A DNA stretch of 64,000 nucleotides from Zhengitettix transpicula (lineage: Eukaryota; Arthropoda; Insecta; Orthoptera; Tetrigidae), in NCBI GenBank assembly GCA_037074705.1, contig CM073596.1, positions 25,146,001 to 25,210,000 of the forward strand. Reading direction: 5' to 3'. Numbering within the stretch: position 1 is the stretch's first letter; the number at the start of each line of letters is the position of its first letter. The notes below the pieces were generated by a model. It was not told the origin of the DNA. It searched no databases and saw only the letters and a list, made by a program, of their open reading frames with translations. Both the position numbers and the translations under genes were made by a program. Shown piece after piece: positions 1 through 13,051 of this stretch.

Positions 1-1049
1 CAATTAGTGGATAATAAGCATACATTACAATTTTAGAATACAAAACTAGAATCTGTGAAAATTTGTAGTGATTCCAATTAGAATCAGTAGGCCTAGGTCA
101 TGTGCATATTTTTAAGTACAATGTTGCTGTTTATTAGAGATTACGTGGATTTTTAGTAACTTATTTAGTTTCTATTTGTATTTTAAATTTGTGGAGGTGT
201 AACATTTAACATTACAATATAAATTATACATAATTATGAGTATATACAAAAAATATTAAAAAGCATCCTTTGCTGTTGTCAATGTATCAAAAGTTATTGT
301 AGAATAAAGTATGGGAAATGCAAATGTTTCACTTTCATCAACAAAGAAATAACAGTTTCAAAAATTTTCACACACAATTACTTGAAAATTGGCACATTTT
401 CACAATATGTTATTGTAACAATAAATTCAACATTTAGTGAATATATTTTATACATATATTTTTACAATATTATTTATATACACATGGTTACAGTAAAAAG
501 TGAATTATATGAAAGTAAAATTATTATTATTTGCTTTCCCCATCCACACCACAATGTCCCAATTATTCCAATTGGATTCGTTTCTGAATTCGTAACCAAA
601 AATGTATAGATATGTTTGAAATTATTGTCAGCTTAGACCTAAAGACAAAATAACTAAAGAAAACATTAATTATTTTTTTTAAATGAATTAAAGTTAGAAA
701 GGGTTACATATGAGATTAAGACATTTAAATGGTAAGCTGTAATACTATCATAAAACATTACTTACATAAGAGGAATTTAATAGTGCTGGTGAAAATCAGT
801 ATCAGAAACTAATTGTGTAAATAATGATTTACCTTCATGTTCATTAAAGTAACATGATAATTATACAGAAAAGAAGAATTTGCCTTTAATCAAAAGTATA
901 AGTTGTATTCGTTTGGATTACGGGGCTTTGGTATTAAATTTCTGCACATGTATCCTCATTCTTGGAATGATGTTTAAGTTGCATCCAATCAGACCCCATA
1001 CATACATAGTAAGTAATTATTTATCTCTCTCTCTGGATCGACAACACTT

Positions 1050-1270
1050 TTAAGATCTTTGCACCTTTCAGTACATCAGCCCATACTTTCAGATCTCCCG
1101 CTTTCCTCCACCAACCTCAAACTACCTTATATGCAGAGATCTTCCTCCACTACTTCTGCTAGTGGTTTCTCTAGAAATATCTTCTTCACCAGATTTCTGT
1201 CGTGTTGTACATACCCTACCTATTTCAATAATCTTCTTTTAATTTCTGTTACCAAATTCTTTATATATTC
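1050..1270 (-). mobile_element. Degraded LINE 3'-end fragment
   Basis: On the minus strand this stretch resembles the better preserved fragment at 16137-16380, sharing the segment around 'cagatttctgt' and 'ctctagaaatat'. It corresponds to the C-terminal tail of a non-LTR retrotransposon reverse transcriptase. It has many stops and no function is expected. It lies in an intron of the unrecognised minus-strand gene. Confidence 0.4.
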
Positions 1271-1519
1271 TAACCATATTCCCAATGATTAAAATTAACT
1301 TTTGGAGATAACTCTTAAGACATCAGAATGTAGAATTAGCTTAGTAGCAAATTAATACTGTTTAAGTACCTCAGTTTGAATTCTGACTCAGTGGCTAAAA
1401 AAGTTATGCAATTAATTTTCTGCATATGTACCCTCATTTTCTACAAGTTCATGAAATTGACTATCTTCTACATTTAAATTAAACAAAATGGCACAATTAA
1501 AATGACAGCAGTTACTTAC

Positions 1520-4500
1520 CGGCTACTAATGTTCCAGTTTGGTTAAGATTATAGATGGGACCCACTAAGAAATCACTTCCATCCTCACCTACAAAAAGAC
1601 AAGAAAAATATATCAATATAAATTTGAGTGCAATGAATATGAAACATGCAAGTCAGCCATGAAGCAACGGTTCTTACAGTTTGCTTGTCATGGATGGCTT
1701 CTATGTTGCTTTCATTGGGCTTAATTAATGCAGTGAGGCAATGTTAAAAATATTTTACAGCATTCCTAAAGTGTTAAAGTTGCTACATTTGCTCAAACCA
1801 TTGATTTTTTTGTATCTAAATACTAAACTCTGCCAATTCAATTTAGGGGTATACTCACTGCATCATTAAGTATATACATAAAACTAATACCTATAACTAT
1901 ATTAACACCCAATGAAAACATTGACATTTTCAACTAACGTAAATGAAGTTTTATTTTCAAGCATGCTGTGTGAATTAAATTATGAAAGAAAAGTACAAAT
2001 CTATATGTTGAGATTTTTCACCAGTTCAGTTGTGTAATTTCAGTAATGAAAATTACGAGGAACACCCAAATATTTGACATAAAAAAGGAATAATGATTAT
2101 GGATAGGTTGGCAACAACATTACATTTCAAACTCATGGACAGCAAACAATTTCAGAAATGCATACCTGGCATGGCCCATTATTGGCCATTTCAAAATATA
2201 ATAAAAGTAGCTAAAATTAGATTTAGATTGACATGCTAAGGTAATCTGAAAATGTTTGGTGTCCAGTTACGCATGGTGACACGAGGCATAAGTAGACCTT
2301 TACCGCTGGGCTAGAAGGTGGCCAGGGTCATGTTGGCCCCTGATCGGTTCGCCCACTTCGCTGAAAACACCAGGGCTAGGCTAGGCGCAACTCTACCCAT
2401 GGAACAACACAGAAAAAAGAGGAAAAAAATCAAGAAAACAAATGGACACTAGGCAAGTCACCGATAACACATTCCCCAACTCTAGGAAAAATTTACATTA
2501 ATTACCATTAACAGCAATATATATCCACAGATAAGATGTTCTGGAAAAATATTTATCGTAACATTAAAAAAGTTTAATTTAAATTCAGGTACTTCATGAC
2601 TTGAGTGCAACATTCACCACATTGAAAAATGATTAATTTAATTGTTTAAAACAGTAACAGAGGTTTAATCAGTGTTTAGGAATGTCAGTCATTTTAAAGT
2701 ACCTAAATTCACTTAAAATCAACTGTTACAGTCACAAATATATTGCTTTATGGGTTTAAATACAATATTCCAATATCTACAAATATGTACAAGTACAGTA
2801 AGAGTATTCTCCAAACAAGAATAGCAATATACCAAATGACTGAACAATTGGCACATTAAATTACTAAAAAAGTGATAAAATACTTATTCCTAATTAATAT
2901 GAGAAACATTTAAGTTATATTAAAAACTTGATAAAAATATGAATGAAACTCTTTCTCAGATCTATTATTTTATTTGATGCATTCTAAATTCAAGTCAAAT
3001 GAGCAATGAGTAAAACATGAGCTCATTTTCACTTATCAATTAATTAAATCAACAAAATGTCTATCTCTATCTTCACTTATCAATCAATCCCAACTCTGTT
3101 AAAAACTATGTATTCCAAATCATTCGTCCCCTCTGCTTCACCCTGATTTCCATACATTATTTCCATTACAATTTCATTAAACTGTCACCTAAATCACACC
3201 AATACAGATGAGAAATCTATCTATTTATTTCATTGCGTCTAAAAATACTCATTCAAATGTTACAAAGTACAAACAAGAAGTAAGCTTGTACTTCTTATAT
3301 TAAAAATTATGTAACAATGAATTTAAATTCACTTTATTTTTATCATAATAAAATTTTGCTTTGTGCCAGATTCAGTTTCTAGGCCAGCACAAGAAACTAC
3401 TGTAATAAGATTTTTTAATCTTGTTACACCTACTTCTAACTTTTTCTAAAGAGCTGTGTCAAATATGAGAATCCTTAAGTAGTTGATGTGAGCACTAAAC
3501 TTCATACATTTCTAAAGTGTTACATTAAGGCTACATGAAAATATATTTACAACTAGATGTTTAATAAACAAATATTCAGAATATAAATTGAAAGAACAAA
3601 ATGATGATCGCTGAGCAAACTCATGGGTGAGCATGGCTTGTAGCAGCTTGGAACCATGAGCACCCTAACCCCTTTACCTGTGCCATTATCTGGAAACATA
3701 AGAAAAAAATATGGACTTTCTTCAATAAGAAGTAGTACCAATCAACTAACTACATTGTAACATTTTTGAAGTATTAGATGAGGTGCATGCAATGTAAAAT
3801 GCTTATTTAATACCAATTAATTATATACGTACTCAATCCTTAACATTTGTTTCATGGAAGTTTCATCATGTGAATACATTCACAGAAACACTAGCAATAA
3901 TTCCAAAAGCATTAAAGAAGTTAATAGATACTGTTAGTATACTACATGTTTACAAAAAAACTGATAAAAGATTTGAAGAAAATAATTTGACTGTAGAATA
4001 AGTTGCATTCCAAAATTACCATTCCGCTTCAATCACGTTACTTAAATATTGAGAGCAGTCAAAACAAATAAGTTTTTCATAACATATGTTTAAACTGGTA
4101 TAGATGAAAATACTATTAAAAATATATTCATTTAAAATAAATTGTAAACCCCTTATTTTCCATATGTGAGATAGATAGGTGAACACTATTTCAATACAGT
4201 GGGTTGGACAATATCTGGTATTTGTACATTCATAAAATTAAGTTCATGTCTAAATTATTTCGGACAACTCTAGGTACGGATTGAATAACTGTACTGAAAA
4301 AGCAAAAGATTAAAGAAAATCCCTCTCAACAATTTGTATTTTTTTGTCAATAAAAATTAATTTTTTTTAATCAATTAAGAATGTAAAATGTAGAAATTTG
4401 TTCTGCTACAAATGAGCTGCTTCCGAAAACATACATCTAGTTACATATCTACCAGTGTTTTGATGACTTGTTGCTATATCTTCCTTAGTTCACGTGAGGA

Positions 4501-7500
4501 AGAACAGAGCAAAGTTACAATCTCCTCTGTCAACTAAATGAGCATAATGCTGAGGAAAGCCAATTATATTTGCAACATAATTTTAAATTTATTTCCTTAA
4601 CAAAAGGAACTTATTTTTATTTTCTAAGAAAATTCTATTGCACTTGTTCAAATGTTAACAAAAAATGAAATATTAATTTACAGTTATATTTTATTGAAAT
4701 ATTATACACTACAATTTCACAAGAAATTTCCCCTCACATTCCCGAGTGCAACTTCTGAATACTTACAGAACATAATAAATGTTTCTCAGGTTTCATCCTA
4801 GGTGGCGTGTAACAGCGACATTTCAATGTCGGTGAAAGTTATCAAAATATCACTGTTAAAGATATCAAGGTGGAAAACCCAGAAACTTTCAAAACTCTCT
4901 ATAGCAGAGAAGTCTTTATTAACATCATATTTTACGAAAAATAATAATCAATATTTTAAATGATTTCCCTTTAATTTATTTAATAAGAGAAAGACATAAG
5001 CAGCCCAGAATTTTATGTGTATGCCACTGCACTTTAAAGGTGTGCTGCAAGAAATATACTAGGAATACAACTTGAGTGATGTACTTACAAACTGCTCCAT
5101 CCTGATGTCTCAGTGTGAGTAAGGAACAAATTACATTAAGAAATTTGAGAATAAATTAGGTGCAACAGGAATTTTAAAATTAAGAAAATGGGCTAGATGA
5201 AATTAATTTTTAGAACCTATGAGAAAACTTACAGAAAATTGCAGTGACCATTAATGCTGAAGTAATTATCATTATTGGTTCAGGAGCCTTACTAATTTTA
5301 CAGTAAAAAATATTATATATAAAAGGCCAGGATTTCAGTATATATGTTTGGAAATAAAATTGTCAAAATGTGACAAATTTGATGTTTGTAATACAAACTA
5401 CCTTGATCTCTATTCTACTACAGAACCTGAAAATTTTCTCTATTACCTTCTGAATTTTTGGCTGTTAAAATAATTCCTACAATTTTACCATATATTCTCC
5501 TTTTCCTATCCAGTATATCCTAAATTTATAACACATTAAATTCAATAAATCATTAATAATATATGCTGATAAAATATAAAAATTACTGCAGTTTTTGTAA
5601 TCAACATCTTTTCTGTATTTATACAATTAATGTCAGGGAAAAATTTAGGTTTTAAATTCAAACTAATGAAATTTTTGAAGTTCACATAAAAATATTTTAA
5701 CAAAATACTGACTGTATATAGTTTAATCTGATGACTTTGAGCACTAATAAACTAGTAAGTAATAACCAAACAACTGGTTTTCCTGAATTTTAAATATGTA
5801 AAAATTCATGCAGAATGTTAGCATGTTCAAACATTAACAATTGGAAATCAAGGACAAAAAAATTAAGTTAAGTGAAATATTAGAGAAATAAATATTTTCA
5901 TTAACAACTACAAATGTTAAACAGGAGGGTTGGTACATAAGGGCATTAGTGGTGGTAAAACTGTAGCTCAATTAGATCTATTACAGGCTCAATTTATCAC
6001 TTAAATTTTTAAAGTTAATTAGATGAAATATTTTCTTTTAGAATATAATTTATTCTATGAACAATAGCTACATTCTTAAACCTTAGAAGCTGTGAATTGA
6101 GTTGTAATAAATTGCTGAAACAATGTTTAAAAAAATCAGTCATGAAAAACAAAAGGAATAGTCTGCTTATAAAAGAAAATTGAAACAAATAAAGTATGTT
6201 TTGGTATTTAATTGCATATGTTAGGAAATTGCTAAGTATAGATGAAAAAAAAGTGTAGGAAATAATAGAAGTTGAGGAAAGTAAAAATAGTTACATTTTG
6301 AAAAGTAAAAAAAAAAGTCTTCAGGAAAAAGAAAGTGTCAAGATCGAAGCTGGGACACAAGAGTCCAAACACTCCTTACTAAGAGCTTCTGTAGCAGACA
6401 GTCTGAAATAAGTTGCATTTAGATTCTTTAAAGGGTGCTGAAAATAGTGTGCCCCAGCTGATTCTTAACAAATTCTTTTTCCTATAACTAAGTTATTTGT
6501 TTTTTACTTTTAAAAATTTTGGACCTACCTTTCCTTTCTTCAGCTCCTATTTCATCTCTCTACTTTACCCTTTTCCAATATATAGAATGGAGATGAAAAT
6601 ATATTAAGTCTCTTTTGAAATATATAATAATTAGATAAAATAGCTAAGTGAGAGAGAAAATTCAGTGATGATATATATACCACACAGTTTCCAGAAACAT
6701 TGTGTGGTACTTATATCATCACCTAATTTTTTCTGTCAATTGGCTATTTTATCCCATTATTATATGGAACAGAATACCTAAATAACGCCTACACTACTTT
6801 CATCACACGTCAATAAGTTTCAATTTCAGTATACATATTCAATTTCTTCAAATAAATAAACAACTTGGGGGGGAGGGGGACCTTGTTTATATTTACATAT
6901 ATTTTGCTGAAAACCTTCCCTCCAACATTGAACTGCTTCACAAATATATGCATTAAAAATTAATGAACCAAACAGTAAGAAAATTTAGTTCACTTCATTT
7001 ATACATTCAGAATCTCCTACGTGGTCATAAGAGTTAATACAAATAACACTACAAAATAATTATTACTCTCAATAATTTTTTGAAGGTTTCAACATTTTGT
7101 TTGTACAAATATGGTGCTTATTATAAATTAATGTTTTGGTGATATGATACAGAAATTAATTGCATAAGTAATTATTTATGTTTAGCATCAAATTCCAATC
7201 ATAATGGTGTCCAATTCATATTACATAGCAAACTTGTAATAAAGTTATTTGAAATATGTTATGGTTTTTGGTACAACTATATTACACCAGAATATATTTG
7301 GTGATAACTCCTACTTTTTATTAAAATACTAAATGTATCTTCCAAATGAAGTAACTACAGTGATTTATCTCAGACAATTTCAAACACTATAGTGAACCAT
7401 TCCACTTGAACTCCCAACAGAGTTACCAAGGAGTACAATTGATTAATCTTTCAACAAACACTGCAGCAATGTTATTAAAACACAAACCTCTTCCCTGACA

Positions 7501-10500
7501 TTTCAAGATACCCGAGACAGACACTTCAGATATATTATTTAGCAGATTAATACGTAAAGATGGAATTGTAAACATCTTTACAGCAACTCAACATTACACT
7601 TGCAATAAGTTTGTATGAAAATGAATTTTGCTCTGAATTTCACACCTATGTAGTAAATTGTAGCAAAAAAGAAATCAAACAATTAATTTACCTATATTCC
7701 AATACATTTCTTTTAGAAGTGTAAATAGTAACTCATTCCTTCACCAAAAATTCTGTAGAACCAATGACATTTGGAATAATTCCAAAAATTATGGAGCTAT
7801 AAAAACAAACTTTTCATCCTAGATGTATCTGTATATTTCCTGCATCAACTTCATGTAATTTCAATTACCTCAAGTTCAATGGGGGTAAACAATGAATATC
7901 TTAAATCAATTATCAAAGGCTTTCTCAATGTAGTTGGTGCAGAAAGAGTACTCCGGTTTAGACGACAGAGCTTGCAGTCATTGAACTTCGTGGTTTAATC
8001 GCTGTTGGTACCAGTGTGAAACCAGAGACCTCTTTCTGCAATATCTGAAATGTTCATTTGTTTACTTTGAAATGTATATCCTTTGTAAGGCTGCTGCTAA
8101 CTCTGACAATGATTTGGCCTAAGGTTTGGAAGTTATTCACACACAATTTCTATAACATACTAAAAGTATTTTCCAAATGAAGTAATTATAGAAAAAAGTA
8201 CCGGAATTCATAGGAAATTAATTCATAAACCATACACATAAATACAACATGAAAGTATCCAAAAGTTTAAAAGAAATCCAGATGATCATGGAATTATGCA
8301 TAAATTTAATTATTAAAAATTGACTGAGATCTTGGAAAAATCTGATGACATTTTTGCAATTCAATTAAATGTTCAAGTTGAAAGTGCTCTGACACAAGAA
8401 TTTGTGAACAAAGTTCAACTTACCTGCAAAACTACAGTAGAAGTCTAATAAGAAACCTGTATCTGAAAAGGATATTCTGTTCAATTTATAGTTGCAAAAC
8501 TAATTCTTTTTGTACTGAACTGTATTCAAAAATACCAAATGTTGAATTATTATCTGTAAAATGCATTTTATTACTTTTAATATGATTTTTTACTGTATTG
8601 TATCACTACATTCTACTTTCTAGTATGTCCTATCTATCATAAGGCAATTCACTGTCAGATCTGATAACCTCCACCTCTCATAACAGTATAAAAATGGTTC
8701 AGGCTTCATAAAAACCGATTTTGTCTTGACCTAAAGATGTATTAATACACAACACAATGCAACCTCTTTGTGTAGAATCACGATAAATTAACATTTTCCT
8801 AGGGTAGGAAATTTTAATGTTCAACACAACAAAATTAATTTTTTCATTTATTAATTTTAGGAATTACAATGAATATTAGAAAAATGTGTTTTTACTTTAT
8901 TAAAAATGAACAAAGTACATAACATGCATGAAGTAAACAGATGTTACAAAGTATCATCCATGCAATATTATGGAACAATATTTTCATGGCACCAACATTG
9001 AAATCAATATGAAATCTGTAACTGAAGGTAGAAAATTTTTATATTTTTCCTCTGGCTGTAACCCACGTATAATACTGTTGTGAAAGGGGTGTTGATATTT
9101 CTATAAACTATAAATCATTATCTCTGGAGTCATTTGTGGAAAGGAATGAGTGGAATAGGATAAATATTATGCAAAGTATGAAAATAGTAAGACCTAATTT
9201 GTTAACTCACATCAATTTAATTTTTAAATTTAGTTTTAATTCATATATCTTCTAAAAATGTCTTAATTTTTGTGCGGGTTATACTTAAGGAAAATGTGGC
9301 GAGGTCAATAACATATTTGGATAGGAAAGAGAGACAGTGATGTCAACTTACCTGAAATTGGTAGTCGGTCAAGTCTGGGAACGTGGAAGTTCAAATTTCA
9401 GGCCCTCAAAAATTTGAACTTCAACCTATACTAGACTGTACCAGCTACTGATTTCAGGTAAGTTGGCATTAGTTTCTCTTTACTATCCAAATGTGTTATA
9501 TATATATATAAATTTGTTCAAATAGTATTGCCTAGATTCAATGTATGAAAATACTCAAAATTTGACAAACAGAAGTCAGTTACTGGCAATTTGTTTAGTA
9601 TAGTACATTTGTGCAGAAAGTTTTATTATGTTACTAATACCATGATTAATAGACTAAATATTTTTTACTTCAAATTTTTTTGCATTAAATCTTTAAAGTT
9701 TGTTGTGATAAATACTATAATTATTAATATCACAAGATGAAACACATTTAAGGCATGGGATACATAAGAAATTCTATTTAAAAACTCACATTGCTCAATA
9801 AATGAAAGAGTTATAATTTTAGTTTCAATATAATATCAAAACTTTATTTACTTAATATATATATTCTATATATTTTTTCAATATATAATAGGCAAAAGTT
9901 CTCATGGTTATTATGATTCTAAAGTAGTTTGCTCAATGTGTGCTGTTTCATACAAAAGTCATCAATCAAATCCTATTTGTTGAACTGACAGGCAGAGTCT
10001 TATTTTTAGTTTTATAATTAAAGGCCATCATGAGTTAACTTTAAGAATAAAAAATAATGGACTTAAAAATATGGAGGAAAATGTGGAAGCATAAACTGAT
10101 TTCAAAATATTTGTTCAACAACAAATAATGACAACATTCTTGCAATCTCTAGAACACAATTGGGATGACCCCACCAGTGACCATAACAACATTCACATCA
10201 AAGTGACTTTAAACAACTGTAGATAAACTAAAAATAATAATCTTGAACCAAGTAAATTACGTTTGTAACGGACACACAAGTCCTTAAAATGTATCCCAAA
10301 TTTAAAGGCAAGCCAAAGACATTCTAGGGTCATTCTAAGAAACAACTAGTTAAAAGTTACTCTCAAATCTGCCTATCACAACTGAGTGCAAAACAAAGGT
10401 GAGGCCACATTTCTCCACTGGTAGTTAACTTAGTGGAACACTTGGTTTTGGCTTCACAGATACCCTGTAACAACTCAGAAACAGAGATAGACGATCGAGA

Positions 10501-11683
10501 TTAGTACAGGTAGGTAACTGTGACTTTTTGTTTGTTAACCCCCTTACAATTAAGTACCGACCCATTACCATTAATTTTTGCAAAGTGACCCTGTATCATA
10601 AATCCTTTTTGTATTACAGTTAAAATATTCTGATTAAACAGGCTCGCCCAATATGAAAAATACCTCTTAAACTATACTAGTTAGAAAATCAAAAATATTG
10701 ACTTACCCTCTATACGACTTCTCTTTAGTGGTGGATCCATTATATTATTAGAAGTAACAGATAAGGGGGCAGGTGGCTGTGGAGGTGCCTAAAAGTAAAA
10801 AAATTCTCAGATTCAAAATGTTCACGACTAATAATTTATAAATTACAAATATAATAATATATAAATTACAAATGTGGTTTAACCAAAGTTTACACAAATG
10901 GGCGCCAAGTCGAATTTTTTTTAAAAGAATAAAGTATGCATGTTGTTGTATATATTTTATAACCACCGATTTGTTAACAGATACATTTGTGCTTTTATGA
11001 AGCCCTTGATGATAAATAAATCAAGAATCATGTTTGTCCCGTTTGAATAGCATATTTTTGGCAATCTAAACAGTTAGTCAGTGAGGGAACTGGACCAAAC
11101 GGTCTATACAGAGAGATAGAAATATTTATTTGACAAAATTTGGTCAATTCAAAAACAGAATACTAAGTTTCGGCATTTAGTAATATCAAATCCTACAGCG
11201 ATATAGAAACTGCAAAGTATGCAACTCTTATTTTTTTAGAAACGGATAGTGGAATATAACAAAAAAAATTATACTTTACAGAATTCCTCATAAATTTAAT
11301 TAGCACAGTCCTAGTAAGTGCTTGAATTCAGTGTAATTACAACTATATAAAAGTAAGAAAGTTCAAAGCAAAAACGTTGAATTAATGTTATACCATATAT
11401 GTTACGGAATTTTGAGTAAAGAAAATATAAATTTAAATATTTCTTCTTGGAGGAACGATTCCAAAATGGCTGCTAGAAATGTAACAAGGTGTTCGCACCG
11501 ATGCTATCAGCGCTTACACACAAACAGTCGAGATTACAAATTCAAAACCATAAGGTTAGAAGACAAATTTACGTAAGCACATTATCTTTACGGAAAAAAA
11601 ATTATGACGCATTAGGTTTCAACAAATTTACTTACCACAGCAACTGCCCCGTTCATCGCAGAAAAATTAGGTGATGTAGCCAT
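1520..11683 (-). CDS. Unrecognised gene, N-terminal exons (3' part lies beyond the left edge)
   Basis: I do not recognise the product. Three phase-compatible exons are visible on the minus strand. Exon 1 (11683-11636) encodes MATSPNFSAMNGAVAV. Exon 2 (10788-10707) encodes a Pro-rich stretch (APPQPPAPLSV) and then MDPPLKRSRIE. Exon 3 (1588-1520) encodes EDGSDFLVGPIYNLNQTG and continues to LVA. All have AG acceptors and GTAAGT-like donors; phases 0, 1 and 1 are consistent and give about 66 residues. The Pro-rich start followed by a small basic KRSR patch resembles the N-termini of many nuclear or transcription-related proteins, but that is inference only. Introns are about 0.85 kb and 9.1 kb. 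An internal ATG in exon 2 (before DPPLKRSR) could serve a shorter isoform. The start was chosen as the first ATG followed by an open frame and a good donor. Confidence 0.6.
2270..2400. repeat. GC-rich repeat-like block
   Basis: About 130 bases are much richer in G+C than the surrounding intron and are followed by an A-rich stretch. The abrupt composition change and A-rich flank suggest an inserted short retroelement or repeat fragment. I cannot assign a family and saw no clear A/B box or coding frame. Confidence 0.3.
6637..6770. repeat. Head-to-head palindromic terminus of a dispersed (probably Penelope-like) element
   Basis: Two inverted copies of the same terminal sequence meet around 'ccacacagtttccagaaacattgtgtgg'-type sequence at about 6680-6712. 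The left half reads 'gatgatatatataccacaca' and the right half, in reverse, 'gatgatataagtaccacaca'. The outer parts carry the 'ggctattttatc' motif and its complement. The same terminal sequence recurs at 17110-17180, 26990-27060, 30240-30400, 52085-52190 and 56060-56140. The 52 kb copy lies downstream of a GIY-YIG-like coding remnant, so I assign the family to Penelope-like elements by inference. Confidence 0.5.
7958..8035 (-). CDS. Possible alternative terminal exon (weak)
   Basis: On the minus strand a GC-richer stretch follows a plausible acceptor (ATATTGCAG|AAAGAG). It is open for 25 codons and ends in TAA; it begins KEVSGFTLVPT and ends MTASSVV. The tail looks protein-like, but there is no homologue I recognise. 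A phase-0 start joins exon 1 of the surrounding gene but not exon 2, which ends in phase 1. An alternative acceptor at 8044/8045 gives a different short open frame. It could be an alternative last exon, an exon of a nested gene, or chance. Confidence 0.2.
   Translation of the reverse strand, partial: KEVSGFTLVPTAIKPRSSMTASSVV
9308..9497. mobile_element. Compact foldback element (subfamily B) with splice-site motif in both arms
   Basis: Inverted arms of about 85 bp start with 'catatttggataggaaagag' and its diverged complement and are separated by a short loop. Each arm carries ATTTCAG|GTAAGT: at about 9451-9463 on the plus strand, and as the complement near 9346-9358. It resembles the copy at 58873-59165, including the outer 'aatgtg-cgaggtcaa' sequence. 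No ORF is present, so this is a MITE-like non-autonomous element. Confidence 0.7.
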
Positions 11684-13051
11684 ATTTCACGTAAATCAAA
11701 CACAATATTATTATGGCCAACAGTTCTTGCATCAATAGTCCATCGCATGGCACAATAAATGATCCAACTTGAATAAATATACTAATTCTCGGCTTTAGCA
11801 ATAAAATGTGGATATAAGTATCGACAACCGGAAAAAAAGAGTGCTTTCAGTTGCCTAACGAATCATTCTTTTCTCAGAGGTAAAATTTAACTGGATTGAG
11901 AATGGCGAGTACAGTCGCTGGTTATGTTAATAAGACTTTTAAATTAAAGCATTTGTTCATATTTTTATTAATCGTTGAATTATTTTAAAGAACCTCATGA
12001 CACAGATATGTGTACCCATCAATAAATCGGATGATTAATTCATTACATAACCCAATATCATCAACTAAGACACAAAAAAATCAACAAATTTCGACTTGAA
12101 AAGAAATCCTAAATGTGTTAAATTTCAGCTAGATTGTTTTTATTTGAGTAATCAATTGTCTGAAATGAAATATCAATTTGATACAAATGCAGATCTCAGG
12201 CAGAACGAAAAACGTAAATGGAAATATTATGACGGAAGTAAAAACAAAATACACGAGGGGACGGAAAAAACTTGAGTTTTATTAAGTAAATGAAAAGTTG
12301 ATAGATTCTCTTATAGTTAAATACTGCAGAGCATACATTGGCTTATGTATAGTCTCATGTAATGCATTACATGCACATTCCTGTTTTTTATCCTATATTT
12401 CTTTCTTTGTGTTGCTTAGGATGAAATACGATCTTACGAATACAGCAGTATCATGAAAACTTTTATGTAAACCTATATAGTAAGAGACTCATTGGATATT
12501 TACTTAGCACTGATTTTTGTCTGCTGTTTGGCTATGTAATTATTATAATTTTAACACATACGTTTTATATTTTATAATTTCAACAATATAATATAATTAA
12601 ATATATCAACAGTCAAAAGAAGAAGCTTCAAGTTATTCTGAATCGCCTTCATCATTAACTAGAAATAATTTACTGCTACAAATTACTGATATACAAAATT
12701 CTAAGAGTTTATTGTGATAAGCTTAAAAGGACTGCAGAAGAGCCTTTTTTTTTACTTAGAATACGCGAAATGTTCCTCGGAAGTCGCAGTGAAATGAGAC
12801 ATAAAATCCTCGAAAAGTGAAATAAGATCCTATGATTTATTTAAAATTCATGCATAATAACTTATATGTTTAGTATTAGCGTAAGCGAATGTTTGTGTTA
12901 AGTGTATTACTCGTTAGCAAAATAGTGAAAGTTTAATATCTTTACACTTTAATCACAAGACCGCCGCTCACATCTTCTCGATATAAGAACACAACACTTT
13001 GCTCATCACTTGTGTACATATGTCAATATTTAGATTGAAAGACATTAAAAA
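11684..13051. promoter_or_regulatory. Divergent promoter region between the unrecognised gene and TRMT11
   Basis: The two genes are transcribed away from each other across 1.37 kb. No TATA box or initiator could be assigned with confidence in this AT-rich sequence. The stretch contains no ORF with coding character. It should hold both 5' UTRs and both promoters, but this is inferred from gene geometry only. Confidence 0.45.

Larger units (their letters stand above)
1589..10706 (-). other. 9.1-kb intron of the unrecognised minus-strand gene
   Basis: No large ORF is present on either strand. The intron holds a GC-richer block near 2270-2400, a palindromic element terminus near 6637-6770, a foldback element at 9308-9497 and a possible short exon at 7958-8035. 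The rest is AT-rich sequence in which I see no feature. Confidence 0.5.

Noticed and set aside
3553..3741. Minus-strand ORF of 62 codons and a possible 12-base microexon (ATAATGGCACAG) within it
   Set aside because: An acceptor and a donor are present, but with so short a segment in AT-rich sequence this is expected by chance.
5088..5108. Possible 13-20-base microexon on the minus strand followed by GTAAGT
   Set aside because: The donor is good but the acceptor is ambiguous and no reading-frame argument supports it.
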